This document shows positions 51,721 to 59,891 of a stretch of 64,000 bases of DNA, one piece after another. The stretch is taken from positions 1,426,001 through 1,490,000 of the forward strand of contig NZ_CP097263.1 of assembly GCF_028622115.1 (NCBI RefSeq), written 5' to 3'. Source of the DNA: Kutzneria chonburiensis (GTDB lineage: Bacteria; Actinomycetota; Actinomycetes; Mycobacteriales; Pseudonocardiaceae). The notes beneath the pieces are model-generated. The model did not search any database and was not told where the DNA came from. It saw nothing but the letters and a program-made list of their open reading frames with translations. The stretch's first letter is position 1. Every line of letters starts with the position of its first letter. A program made the position numbers and the translations under genes.

Positions 51721-53012
51721 GACCGGTCAGGGTGGAGAGCATCCGGTTCGTCGTGTTGGCCGACGACCTGACCAGCGCCGCCGAGGCCGCCGGCCACCTG
51801 GCCGACACCGGCCGTCCGGCGTCGGTGATAGTGGACCCGGCGGCCGATGCCGGTCGCGGGGCATCCGAGCTGCTGGCCCCGGCCGCTGACGGCGGCGGCG
51901 AGGCGTCGGCGCTGATGGCCGAGACCGGCTGTGGGGTGTTGTTGGCGGCAGCAGCTGGCGGCGGGGCCTGGCCGTGTGTCGACCTGGACACGCGACACCG
52001 GCCCGAGGCGGAGGCCGCAGCCCGGCACGCGCGGGCGATCGAGCTGCTGCCGGCGGTGGGCATTTACAAGACCATGGACAGCTCGTTGCGTGGCAACTGG
52101 GCGGCCGAGCTCGCGGCCGTGATGAGGGCGTCCCGCCGCTCGCTGGCCGTGGTGGCACCGGCCTGCCCGGCCTACGACCGCCGGACCGTCGGCGGCCATC
52201 AGCTGGCCAACGGCGTGCCCGTCCACCTGGGACCGGCCGGCCGTGACCCGGTCCGGCCGGTGCTCACTTCTTCGGTTGTAAGACCCATAAGCCGCCAAGG
52301 TCTTACAGTCGCCCCGGTAAGGCCCGAGAACCTCGCGTTGGCCGGCACATCGGGGGTGCTGGTGGTGGACGCGGCCACGACGGCGGACCTGGAGCGGATC
52401 GCGGCGGCGGTCAAGGGTCACCTGGCCGAGATCGTGCTGTGTGGCAGCCCCGGCCTGTGGGAGGCGCTGCACCCACTCGGCCAGGCCCCCGGGGGCGGGC
52501 CGACAGACCGGGGCCTGCTGGCCGAGCGGGGCCCGGTGGCCGGTGGGGGCCTGCCGGCTGCCCGAAAAGCGCTGGTCCTGATCGGCAGTCTGCATCCGAC
52601 GACCCGAGAGCAGCTGGCCAAGCTGAAATCCAGCGGCGTGCCGGTGCTGACCACGGACGATGCCCACGAAGCGGTCGCACTGTTCGAGACCGCGACAACG
52701 GTCGCAGTGGCCACGCCCGAGACGTCGGTGGTCGGGCCGCATCTCAGTGCTCTTGGCGAGATCGGGGCCCGGTGCGCGGCGGCCGTACCGGGCCTTGGCT
52801 TCGTGCTCAGCGGCGGGGACACGGCCCGGGAACTGACGGTTGCCCTGCGCGTCAACGAGATCCGTGCCGCCGGCACCATCGCTCCGGGCATCATGATCGG
52901 CACGGCTATCGGTCCGAACCTACCCGTGATCACGAAGGCCGGTGGCTTCGGCGACCCGGACATGCTGATCACTGCCGTCGAAGCACTCACTCGGAGCTCG
53001 CGACGGCCCTGA
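51717..53012 (+). CDS. Four-carbon acid-sugar kinase family protein (DUF1537)
   Basis: A 431-residue protein with two halves. The N-terminal domain has FVVLADDLTSAAEAAG and the conserved KTMDSSLRGNW. The C-terminal domain has GLGFVLSGGDTARELT, the nucleotide site. Family members phosphorylate erythronate or threonate with ATP. The middle (residues about 170-240) is poor in motifs and holds an intragenic hairpin (52277-52307). The GTG at 51717 overlaps the lipoprotein stop by 4 bases; a GTG at 51732 is possible. No downstream sugar-acid dehydrogenase is present, so the physiological substrate is open. Confidence 0.85.
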   Translation: MRPVRVESIRFVVLADDLTSAAEAAGHLADTGRPASVIVDPAADAGRGASELLAPAADGGGEASALMAETGCGVLLAAAAGGGAWPCVDLDTRHRPEAEAAARHARAIELLPAVGIYKTMDSSLRGNWAAELAAVMRASRRSLAVVAPACPAYDRRTVGGHQLANGVPVHLGPAGRDPVRPVLTSSVVRPISRQGLTVAPVRPENLALAGTSGVLVVDAATTADLERIAAAVKGHLAEIVLCGSPGLWEALHPLGQAPGGGPTDRGLLAERGPVAGGGLPAARKALVLIGSLHPTTREQLAKLKSSGVPVLTTDDAHEAVALFETATTVAVATPETSVVGPHLSALGEIGARCAAAVPGLGFVLSGGDTARELTVALRVNEIRAAGTIAPGIMIGTAIGPNLPVITKAGGFGDPDMLITAVEALTRSSRRP

Positions 53013-53103
53013 CGATCTCGACTGTTGCTCGCCTTTGCTACGTACAACGGTAGCGTCATGAGACGGTCGCGATCGCCGAGGTCGGCTGGTTAACGTCCGG
53101 GAC

Positions 53104-53748
53104 ATGATGAATCGTCGCCAGTTGGCCCGGGCGGGCGGCGCCGCTGCCGCGCTCGGGCTCACGGCCGCCTGTGCTTCGACGGCGGCTTCCAGCCCGACGG
53201 TCGCCTCCGGTCCGACGACGTCGATCGGACCCGGGCCGACCGACGGGGTGGTGCGGGTGCAGCTCCAGCGGCTGGCCTCGCCCAATCCCGGCTGGGACAT
53301 CGTGCAGACGCGGTTCGAGATCCCGGTGGGCAAGGAATCGGGCCGCCACCGGCATCCCGGCCCGGAGGTGGGCTACATCGTCCAGGGCGACGTGGTGATC
53401 GAGTTCGACGACCGGCCCTCGATCACGGTGCATTCCGGCCAGCCGTTCCTGATCCCGACGGGCGTGGTGCACAACGCCCGCAACATCGGCCAGGTGCAGA
53501 CCATGATGCTGTCGACGTACGTGATCGACGCCGGCAAACCGCTGGTCACGGTATGTCAGGGGAGCAAAGGCGACCCTGCGGCTGATCGGCGGCCCGATGG
53601 GGCAGCCCGGCGCGAAGCGGCGGCGCCGGGGCGAAGCGAACCGGATGGTGGTGGGCATGGACCAATGGTTTCTGCCCGATCCCCAGGGGATCAACGGGGC
53701 ATACATCTATCCCGGCGGCGACGTCACCTGGGACTTCGGCTGGGGTGA
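53104..53748 (+). CDS. Cupin-domain protein, C-terminal end probably altered
   Basis: A 214-codon frame. Residues 1-25 form a Tat/Sec-type signal (NRRQLARAGGAAAALGLTAAC) with a lipobox Cys. Residues about 50-150 are a cupin: the metal-binding HRHPGPEVGYIVQG and PTGVVHNARN motifs are intact. Family members usually end soon after AGKPLVTV; here about 65 more codons of non-typical composition follow. Another frame with good codon use begins inside this tail (53597). The true 3' end may have been lost. The cupin core is firm, the tail is not. Confidence 0.7.
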   Translation: MMNRRQLARAGGAAAALGLTAACASTAASSPTVASGPTTSIGPGPTDGVVRVQLQRLASPNPGWDIVQTRFEIPVGKESGRHRHPGPEVGYIVQGDVVIEFDDRPSITVHSGQPFLIPTGVVHNARNIGQVQTMMLSTYVIDAGKPLVTVCQGSKGDPAADRRPDGAARREAAAPGRSEPDGGGHGPMVSARSPGDQRGIHLSRRRRHLGLRLG

Positions 53749-53932
53749 CGTCACGTTCGGCCCGGCGATCCTCGCGGTCGCCATGCCGGGCTCGCTCGTC
53801 ACCGCCGGCGGGGACGTGACGACCGTCAGCAATGGCTTCTACCAGGACAACACCGCCCACACCCACTACACAACGCGGCTGACCTCGACCAACGGCGGCG
53901 GCTACCGGCTGCTGGTCAGCCGGCTTCGGTGA
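53597..53932 (+). CDS. Hypothetical protein, may be a displaced fragment
   Basis: An 111-residue frame (internal starts at 53645 and 53657) with high GC at third codon positions. It has beta-rich character: aromatic strands WFLPDPQG, YIYPGGDVTWDFGWG and a final GGGYRLLVSRLR. No family was recognised. It overlaps the tail of the cupin frame in another frame, which suggests that one of the two reading frames was broken and joined. Treat it as a possible partial gene. Confidence 0.45.
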   Translation: MGQPGAKRRRRGEANRMVVGMDQWFLPDPQGINGAYIYPGGDVTWDFGWGDVTFGPAILAVAMPGSLVTAGGDVTTVSNGFYQDNTAHTHYTTRLTSTNGGGYRLLVSRLR

Positions 53933-53943
53933 AAGGACGACCC

Positions 53944-54162
53944 ATGAAGATCGCCGTACTGTCCGACGTGGACGGCCGCCTGATCGGCATCGCGCCCGTG
54001 CACAACGAGGTCGAAGGCGGCCCGGTCGGCCGGATTGTCGCCCAGCAGGGTCAGGTCCTGCACGAGATCGAGGTTGCCGACGAGATCCTGGCCAACCCGG
54101 AGCGGGTCGCGCGGCTGCACGAGACGCACCGGGTCAGCGCGGGGCGGCTGGTCGAGAGCTAG
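53944..54162 (+). CDS. Small hypothetical protein
   Basis: A 72-residue protein. It begins MKIAVLSDVDGRLIG and ends with an amphipathic helix (PERVARLHETHRVS). I do not recognise a family. The ATG at 53944 follows GAAAGGACGACCC. It ends 4 bases into the convergent response-regulator gene. Confidence 0.65.
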   Translation: MKIAVLSDVDGRLIGIAPVHNEVEGGPVGRIVAQQGQVLHEIEVADEILANPERVARLHETHRVSAGRLVES

Positions 54163-54821
54163 TCGGACCGGTCGAGCAGACCGGGTACCACCAGGCCGCT
54201 CTCGTAGCCGGCGACGACGGCCTGGGCGCGGCTGGACAGGCCGAGCTTGCCCATCAGGTTCTTGACGTGCGTCTTGACCGTCGACTCGCTCAACACCAGC
54301 CGCGCGGCGATCTGGGCATTGCTCAGGCCGTGGGCGACCAGGCGCAGGACCTCGGTCTCGCGGGCGGTGAGACCGGCGAGGTCGGCGGTGGCGCGCCGGT
54401 GGTACAGGGCGTAGGTCTCGACCAGCCGCTGGGTGACGGCCGGGCTGATCAACACGTCCCCGGCGGCCACGGCGTGCACGGCGGCGACGATGGCGGCCGG
54501 CGGGGTTTCCTTGAGCAGGAAGCCGGCCGCGCCGGCGGCGAGCGCGCGGTAGACGTACTCGTCGAGGTCGAAGGTGGTGAGCACGAGGATGCGGGTGCCC
54601 GGCGCGGCGGCCAGGATCCGCTCGGTGGCGTCCAGACCGTCGAGCACGGGCATGCGGATGTCCATGACGATCACGTCGGGACGCAGCGCGGCGGCCAGTT
54701 CCACCGCCTGGACGCCGTTCTCGGCCTCGCCGGCCACGTCGAGGCCGGCGGCGCGCAGCAGGGCCGACAGGCCGGCGCGGATGAGAGCCTGATCGTCGGC
54801 GATCAGCACACGGAGGCTCAC
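54159..54821 (-). CDS. NarL/LuxR-type response regulator
   Basis: A 220-residue protein. The receiver domain (residues 1-120) has IADDQALIRAG, the phospho-acceptor Asp in VIVMDIRMPVLDG, and LKETPP. The C-terminal LuxR HTH (residues about 150-210) has LTARETEVLRLVAHGLSNAQI. The GTG start overlaps the histidine kinase stop (GTGA), so the pair is one operon. Targets are unknown. Confidence 0.93.
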   Translation of the reverse strand: MSLRVLIADDQALIRAGLSALLRAAGLDVAGEAENGVQAVELAAALRPDVIVMDIRMPVLDGLDATERILAAAPGTRILVLTTFDLDEYVYRALAAGAAGFLLKETPPAAIVAAVHAVAAGDVLISPAVTQRLVETYALYHRRATADLAGLTARETEVLRLVAHGLSNAQIAARLVLSESTVKTHVKNLMGKLGLSSRAQAVVAGYESGLVVPGLLDRSD

Positions 54822-55915
54822 ACGTCCTCCACGTACGGAAGTCGCAGCACCACGGCGAATCCGCCGCCCGACCGGGGTCCGGCGGTGAGCACGCCGCCAT
54901 AGAGCTCGGCCCGCTCGCGCATGCCGACGATGCCCCGCGCCGCACCGGCTGGCCGCACCTTCGCCCCGCGGCCGTCGTCGGTGATCTTCAACGTCAGGGT
55001 GCGCTCCCCGTAGTCCAGGTCGAGACGGGCCGCAGCGGGCCCGGCGTGCTTGAGCACGTTGGTCAACGACTCCTGCGCCACCCGGTACGCGCACAGGTCA
55101 GCTCCGGGCGACAACGCCCGCGGTGGGCCCGTGACGGCCAGCGTCACCGGCAGACCGGTGGCGCGCAAGCGATCCAGCAGACCGTCCAGTTCGGACAGAC
55201 CGGGCTGGGGCTGCGTGCTGTCGGGCTCGTCCACCCGCAGCACGGCCAGCAGCCGGCGCATCTCGGCCAGCGCCGAGCGGCTGGTGTCGCCGACGATCAC
55301 CAGCGCCTCCCTGGCCGCGTTCCGGTCACTGTCCACAACGTACTCCGCGACCCCGGCTTGCAGCGAGATCACCGACATGTGGTGCGCCACCACGTCGTGC
55401 AGCTCGTGGGCGATGCGGATCCGTTCGTCGGCCACCGCCCGCGACGCCTGTTCGGCCAGCCGCTCCATCCGCCGCGACCAGCGGCTGGTGCTCAGGCCGA
55501 GCCCGAACGCGGTCAGCACCTGGAGCATGGAGCTGCCGAACACCGGCCACTTGTGCACGTCGCCGACCAGCACGACGAAGTTCGTCACCAACGCCGCGAG
55601 CGCGACGACGAGGGCAACCACGGCGATCGGCCACGGGCGCAGCAGGGCCACCGAGAACAATCCGATCAGCAGACCGATCCCGCCGGTGGGGGAGTCGGGG
55701 TAGCCGAGCAGCAGGCCGACGACCAGGGCCGCGCCCATCACGACCGTGATCGTCAACGGCAGCAGCTGGCGCAGTGCGACCGGCGCGAATCCCAGGCCGG
55801 TCAGCACATACGCCGGCCACGGCACGTGCTGGTCGACCAGCGACGCGACGGCCAGCACGGTCAACGCGACGGCCAGCACCACATCGACCGGAACGGATCG
55901 GAGTATCCCTCGCAC
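54818..55915 (-). CDS. Sensor histidine kinase, DesK/NarX type
   Basis: A 365-residue kinase. Four or five membrane helices fill residues about 10-140. The dimerisation helix carries the phospho-His in RIAHELHDVVAHHMSV. The ATPase domain has the N-box AYRVAQESLTNVLKHAG and DDGRG, with a final GGGFAVVLRLP. It should phosphorylate the response regulator that overlaps it. The GTG at 55915 is the family-consistent start; an upstream ATG at 56023 is improbable. It is divergent from the serine hydrolase gene. Confidence 0.9.
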   Translation of the reverse strand: MRGILRSVPVDVVLAVALTVLAVASLVDQHVPWPAYVLTGLGFAPVALRQLLPLTITVVMGAALVVGLLLGYPDSPTGGIGLLIGLFSVALLRPWPIAVVALVVALAALVTNFVVLVGDVHKWPVFGSSMLQVLTAFGLGLSTSRWSRRMERLAEQASRAVADERIRIAHELHDVVAHHMSVISLQAGVAEYVVDSDRNAAREALVIVGDTSRSALAEMRRLLAVLRVDEPDSTQPQPGLSELDGLLDRLRATGLPVTLAVTGPPRALSPGADLCAYRVAQESLTNVLKHAGPAAARLDLDYGERTLTLKITDDGRGAKVRPAGAARGIVGMRERAELYGGVLTAGPRSGGGFAVVLRLPYVEDV

Positions 55916-55973
55916 CGGCCAACGGTAGCCGGGAAGCCCGGGCCACCGCACCGCCCCACGGGCTGATCCGTGT

Positions 55974-55991
55974 CTACCCCCAGCGGGGTAG
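55974..55991. promoter_or_regulatory. Palindrome between histidine kinase and serine hydrolase genes
   Basis: CTACCCC-CAGC-GGGGTAG, a perfect 7-bp inverted repeat in the gap between divergent genes. It may be a binding site of the response regulator; this is position-based inference. Confidence 0.5.
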
Positions 55992-56072
55992 GCCAAGATC
56001 CCCCGCCAGACGATGTCGGCCACCCGGTCCCGGCTGGTTCGCTGTGAGGGCAGTCAACTGAGGGGAAATCCG

Positions 56073-57221
56073 ATGTACAGGACAGTGATCGCGCTGGTCG
56101 CCCTGACCGGGGTCATGGCGGGCGCCGCGCCGGCCAACGGCGTGGACCGGTCGGTGCTGCAACGGGACGCGGACCAGCTGCTGGACTACGGCGCGCCGGG
56201 CGTGCTCGCCGAGGTGGACACGCCGTCCGGCAAGGTGAAGGTGCGCAGCGGCTACGGCGACACCGCGGCCAAGACGCCGGTGCCGTGGAACACGCATTTC
56301 CGGGCCGGCAGCGCCACCAAGACGTTCACCGCGACCGTGTTGTTGCAGCTGGTCGGCGAGGGCAGGCTGGCGCTGGACGACACCGTCGACCACTGGCTGC
56401 CCGGTGTCGTCACGGGCAACGGCAACGACGGCACGAAGATCACCGTGCGGAACCTGTTGCAGCACACCAGCGGGCTGCCGGAGTACACGCAGGATCTGAC
56501 CTTTCTCAACAACGCCAAGGACTTCGAGGCCAACCGGTTCCGCACGCTGACCGCGCCGGAGATGGTGGCCATGGCCATGAAGCACCCGTCGAACTTCGAG
56601 CCGGGCACGGACTGGCGGTACTCCAACACCAACTACCTGCTGGCCGGGATGATCATCAAGAAGGTCACCGGGCACGACTGGCAGCAGGAGGTGCAGCGGC
56701 GGATCATCGCGCCGCTCGGCCTCCACAACACCACGACGCCGTACACGAATCCGTACCTACCCGAGCCGCATGCCGTTGGCTACCAACGGTTCGCCAAGGA
56801 CGAAGCGGACATCGACGCCACCGTGCTCAACCCGACATGGGCCGGTGCCGCCGGCGCGATCGTCAGCGACACCAGCGATCTCAACACTTTCCTCCGGGCC
56901 CTCGTCACCGGGAAGCTGCTCAAACCGGCGCAGCTCAAGGAAATGCAGACGACCGTCCGTGCGTCCGAACTCGATCCGGTGTGGCCGGGCGCACGATACG
57001 GTCTCGGCTTGGCGTGGGTGCCGACGTCGTGCGGCGGCTACTGGTCGCACGGCGGCGACATTCACGGCTTCAAGACCCGCGATGCCGTCAGCGCGGACGG
57101 CACGCGCAGTGCCGTGATCACCATCAACAGCGACTCGCCGGTGGCCAAGCCGGGCGTGCCGCCGCTCACCCAGGACATGACCGCCAACCTGGTGCGGCAC
57201 GCCATCTGCGGCACGTCGTGA
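56073..57221 (+). CDS. Serine hydrolase, beta-lactamase/D,D-peptidase family
   Basis: A 382-residue exported protein. A signal peptide spans residues 1-24 (MYRTVIALVALTGVMAGAAP). The class-C-like motifs are SATK (Ser-x-x-Lys, near residue 84), YSN (Tyr-x-Asn, near residue 190) and HGG (near residue 329). It is an acyl-serine enzyme acting on peptidoglycan peptides or on an ester. It is divergent from the two-component system, which may control it. The ATG at 56073 follows GAGGGGAAATCCG. A strong terminator follows. Confidence 0.92.
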   Translation: MYRTVIALVALTGVMAGAAPANGVDRSVLQRDADQLLDYGAPGVLAEVDTPSGKVKVRSGYGDTAAKTPVPWNTHFRAGSATKTFTATVLLQLVGEGRLALDDTVDHWLPGVVTGNGNDGTKITVRNLLQHTSGLPEYTQDLTFLNNAKDFEANRFRTLTAPEMVAMAMKHPSNFEPGTDWRYSNTNYLLAGMIIKKVTGHDWQQEVQRRIIAPLGLHNTTTPYTNPYLPEPHAVGYQRFAKDEADIDATVLNPTWAGAAGAIVSDTSDLNTFLRALVTGKLLKPAQLKEMQTTVRASELDPVWPGARYGLGLAWVPTSCGGYWSHGGDIHGFKTRDAVSADGTRSAVITINSDSPVAKPGVPPLTQDMTANLVRHAICGTS

Positions 57222-57225
57222 CCAT

Positions 57226-57260
57226 CGTTGTGGCGGCGGCAGAATCCCGCCGCCACAACG
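57226..57260. terminator. Bidirectional hairpin terminator
   Basis: A perfect 14-bp stem, CGTTGTGGCGGCGG with its complement, and a 7-base loop, between convergent genes. Confidence 0.9.
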
Positions 57261-57263
57261 GTT

Positions 57264-57968
57264 TCAGGCGCGGATGGCCCTGATCTGCCAGATCGGGAGC
57301 TGCACGTGGCCCTGCGCGTCGACCGCGGAATCCGTGGACAGCAAGGCGGCGGCCTCCGGCGGCATCGCCGCGGCCCACTGCTCGGCGGTGAAAGCCGTGG
57401 CATAGCCCCGCATCTGCATGCGGTCGATCCGCCAGTGCTGGCCGAGGTCGCGGCGCAGGCTGGCCGCGTCGGTGTGACCGGGCATCGGGAACAGAGCCTC
57501 GGTCTGCTCGGGGAAGCACAGGATGTGCAGCACCGCACCGGGATTGGTGACAGCGTGCAGCGCGGCGAGGTAGTCCCGCCGCTGCTCGTCGGTGAGGCAG
57601 TGCATCATCGCCGAGTCGAGTGCCGAGTTGAAACGGCCGTCGATGCCGTCGAGCGTGGTGGCGTCGGCGATGGCGAAGTCGACCTTCAGGCCGCGCTCGG
57701 CGGCCTTGGCCCTGGCCTGCGCGACCGCCGTCGGCGCGGCGTCGAACGCGGTGATCTCCAGCCCCCGCTCGGCCAGGAACAGGGCGTTGTCACCGAGTCC
57801 ACAACCACTTTCCAGCACCGAGCCGGTGAACTCGCCGGCGTCGGCCAGCTCGACCACCAGCGGCTGCGGACCGTCCAGCCGCCACGGGATGACGTCCAGC
57901 TCCACGTCGCCGACGGCCACGCTCTGCCCCTGGTAGAGCGCGTCGAAGTCCATCATGTGATCGCTCAC
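57264..57968 (-). CDS. Class I SAM-dependent methyltransferase
   Basis: A 234-residue protein. The SAM-binding motif I is VLESGCGLGDNALFLAERG near residues 50-68. Motif II is DAAPTAVAQARAKAAE. A family resemblance to thiopurine-type methyltransferases is present. It may methylate a small molecule. The start at 57968 is a GTG. It is divergent from a TetR gene and a pair of operator-like repeats lies between them, so it is probably the regulator's target. Confidence 0.85.
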   Translation of the reverse strand: MSDHMMDFDALYQGQSVAVGDVELDVIPWRLDGPQPLVVELADAGEFTGSVLESGCGLGDNALFLAERGLEITAFDAAPTAVAQARAKAAERGLKVDFAIADATTLDGIDGRFNSALDSAMMHCLTDEQRRDYLAALHAVTNPGAVLHILCFPEQTEALFPMPGHTDAASLRRDLGQHWRIDRMQMRGYATAFTAEQWAAAMPPEAAALLSTDSAVDAQGHVQLPIWQIRAIRA

Positions 57969-57987
57969 CGATCGTCACCCCAGTTTT

Positions 57988-58053
57988 TAGTAGACGGAGA
58001 CGTTCACTATGACCGAGCGTAGTGCTGCGCATTGGGAACGTCAACGTCTACTA
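57988..58053. promoter_or_regulatory. TetR-type operator pair
   Basis: An 18-base site at 57988-58005 (TAGTAGACGGAGACGTTC) and its inverted copy at 58036-58053 differ only in the central triplet. They lie between divergent genes, so the regulator at 58061 probably binds there. Confidence 0.7.
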
Positions 58054-58060
58054 TCGGGTG

Positions 58061-58624
58061 GTGAGCGCGTCGACAAGCACCCGCCGCCGTGGGGCCGAGC
58101 TGGAGCATGCCCTGTACGAGGCGACCGTCCGGGAACTGGCCGAATCCGGCTACGGCCGGCTGACCATGGAGGGCGTCGCCGCCCGGGCCCGCACCGGCAA
58201 GGCGGCCGTCTACCGGCGGTGGTCGACCAAGCAAGCCCTGGTACTGGACGCGTTGCGGCACAGCCTGCCGCCGCTGCCCGGCTTCGAACCGGAGATGCCG
58301 CCGCGGGACAACCTGCGGGCCGTGTTCACTGTGCTGTGCCAGATCTTCGGCGGCCGCACCTCGTTCCCCGGCCTGGCCGTGATCACCGGCCTGGTGGCCG
58401 ATCCCGTGCTGCGCAACGCCATCGTCGAGCACATCGTCAGCCCACGGCTACGGGTGATCGAGTCCATTCTGGACAATGCCGTGCGGACCGGCGAGATCGA
58501 CGCCGTCCGGCCGATGGCCGTCCACATCGGACCGGCGCTGGTCATGCACTCCTTCCTGCTCACCGGGAACCCGCCCGACGAGGCCGAGATCGACCAGATC
58601 GTGGACACCGTGCTGGGCGCCTGA
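58061..58624 (+). CDS. TetR-family transcriptional regulator
   Basis: A 187-residue protein. Residues about 8-55 form the HTH (ALYEATVRELAESGYGRLTM, VAARARTGKAAVYRRWSTKQ). The C-terminal domain resembles TetR_C_16/related types. It is divergent from the methyltransferase gene and likely represses both. The GTG at 58061 was chosen because the HTH begins close after it and because the operator at 58036-58053 would otherwise lie in the gene. Confidence 0.88.
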   Translation: MSASTSTRRRGAELEHALYEATVRELAESGYGRLTMEGVAARARTGKAAVYRRWSTKQALVLDALRHSLPPLPGFEPEMPPRDNLRAVFTVLCQIFGGRTSFPGLAVITGLVADPVLRNAIVEHIVSPRLRVIESILDNAVRTGEIDAVRPMAVHIGPALVMHSFLLTGNPPDEAEIDQIVDTVLGA

Positions 58625-58709
58625 GTTGCCACCCGTCCGGCACATCACCGCCACGCCCGCTGACGGGTACGGTTGGGCCCTGGATCGTTGACACCCCAGG
58701 GAGTTCGCG

Positions 58710-59891
58710 ATGTCGGAGCCCTACCCGTTCGGCGAAGCCGTGGCGCTGGACCTGCACGACCGGTTCGCCGAGCTGCGGCAGGGCGGCGCGCCGATCAGGG
58801 TCACCATGCCCTACGGCGGCGAAGCCTGGCTCGTCACCACCTATGAGCAGGCAAAACTGGTCTACGCCGACCCGCGGTTCTCCCGTGCCGCCGTCGCCGG
58901 GGCGGACGTGCCCCGGTCGCGGCCGGGCTACGAGCCGGTGGGCAACATCCTGACCATGGACCCGCCGGCCCACGGCCGGATCCGCACGCTGGTGGCCAAG
59001 GCGTTCACCGCCCGCCGCGTCGAGCTGCTCCAGCCGCGAATCCAGGAGATCGTCGACGGACTGGTCGACCAGCTCACCTCGCCCGGCGACCTCGCCGAGA
59101 CGGTGGCGTGGGAGCTGCCGGTGCAGGTGATCTGCGAGCTGCTCGGCGTGCCGGTCGAGACCCGGCACCAGGTCCGCCGGTGCACGGAGACGATCGTCGC
59201 GGTCGGCGGCGTCACCCGGGACGACGTGGTCGCGGCCCGGGACGAGCTGGCCGGACTGCTGACGTCCTTGATCGCGCAACGACGATCGGAGCCCGGCGAC
59301 GACCTGCTGACCGCCCTGGTCGTGGCCCGGGACGTCGGGGATCGCCTGTCGGACAACGAGTTGCTGATGCTCGGCATCGCGCTGCTGGCCGGCGGCCACG
59401 AGACCACCGCCAACCAGATCGGCAACTTCGTCTACCAGCTGCTGACCTCACGCGAACGCTGGCAGGAGCTGGTCGAACGGCCGGAGCTGGTGCCGGCCGC
59501 GGTGGAGGAGCTGCTGCGGTACAGCCCGCTGGCCACCGTGGCCGACCTGCCGCGGATCGCCAAGGAGGACATCGAGATCGGCGGCCGGCTCATTCGCGCC
59601 GGTGACGCCGTCCTGGTCCAGGCCGACTCGGCCAACCGTGACGAGCAGGCGTTCCCGCGCCCCGACGACCTCGACTTCGCCCGTGCCACGAACCGCCATC
59701 TCACGTTTGGATTCGGTGTGCACCACTGCATCGGTGCGCCGCTGGCGCGGCTGGAGCTGCGCGTCGTGTTGACCACGCTGGTCCGACGCCGCCCCAGCCT
59801 GCGCCTCGCGGTGCCGGCCGCCGAGATCCGGTGGCGGACCGGCCAGCTGATGCGGGGAGTGCGAGCCCTGCCCGTCGAGTTCGATCAGTAG
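58710..59891 (+). CDS. Cytochrome P450
   Basis: A 393-residue bacterial class I P450 of the CYP105/107-like group. The I-helix oxygen motif is AGGHETT, the ExxR is in EELLRYSP, and the heme loop is FGFGVHHCIG with the Cys ligand at residue 340. It needs a ferredoxin partner, which is not in the window. It probably hydroxylates a secondary metabolite, given the SARP and NRPS genes beyond. Its 3' end overlaps the convergent SARP gene by 7 bases. The ATG at 58710 follows GGGAGTTCGCG. Confidence 0.93.
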   Translation: MSEPYPFGEAVALDLHDRFAELRQGGAPIRVTMPYGGEAWLVTTYEQAKLVYADPRFSRAAVAGADVPRSRPGYEPVGNILTMDPPAHGRIRTLVAKAFTARRVELLQPRIQEIVDGLVDQLTSPGDLAETVAWELPVQVICELLGVPVETRHQVRRCTETIVAVGGVTRDDVVAARDELAGLLTSLIAQRRSEPGDDLLTALVVARDVGDRLSDNELLMLGIALLAGGHETTANQIGNFVYQLLTSRERWQELVERPELVPAAVEELLRYSPLATVADLPRIAKEDIEIGGRLIRAGDAVLVQADSANRDEQAFPRPDDLDFARATNRHLTFGFGVHHCIGAPLARLELRVVLTTLVRRRPSLRLAVPAAEIRWRTGQLMRGVRALPVEFDQ

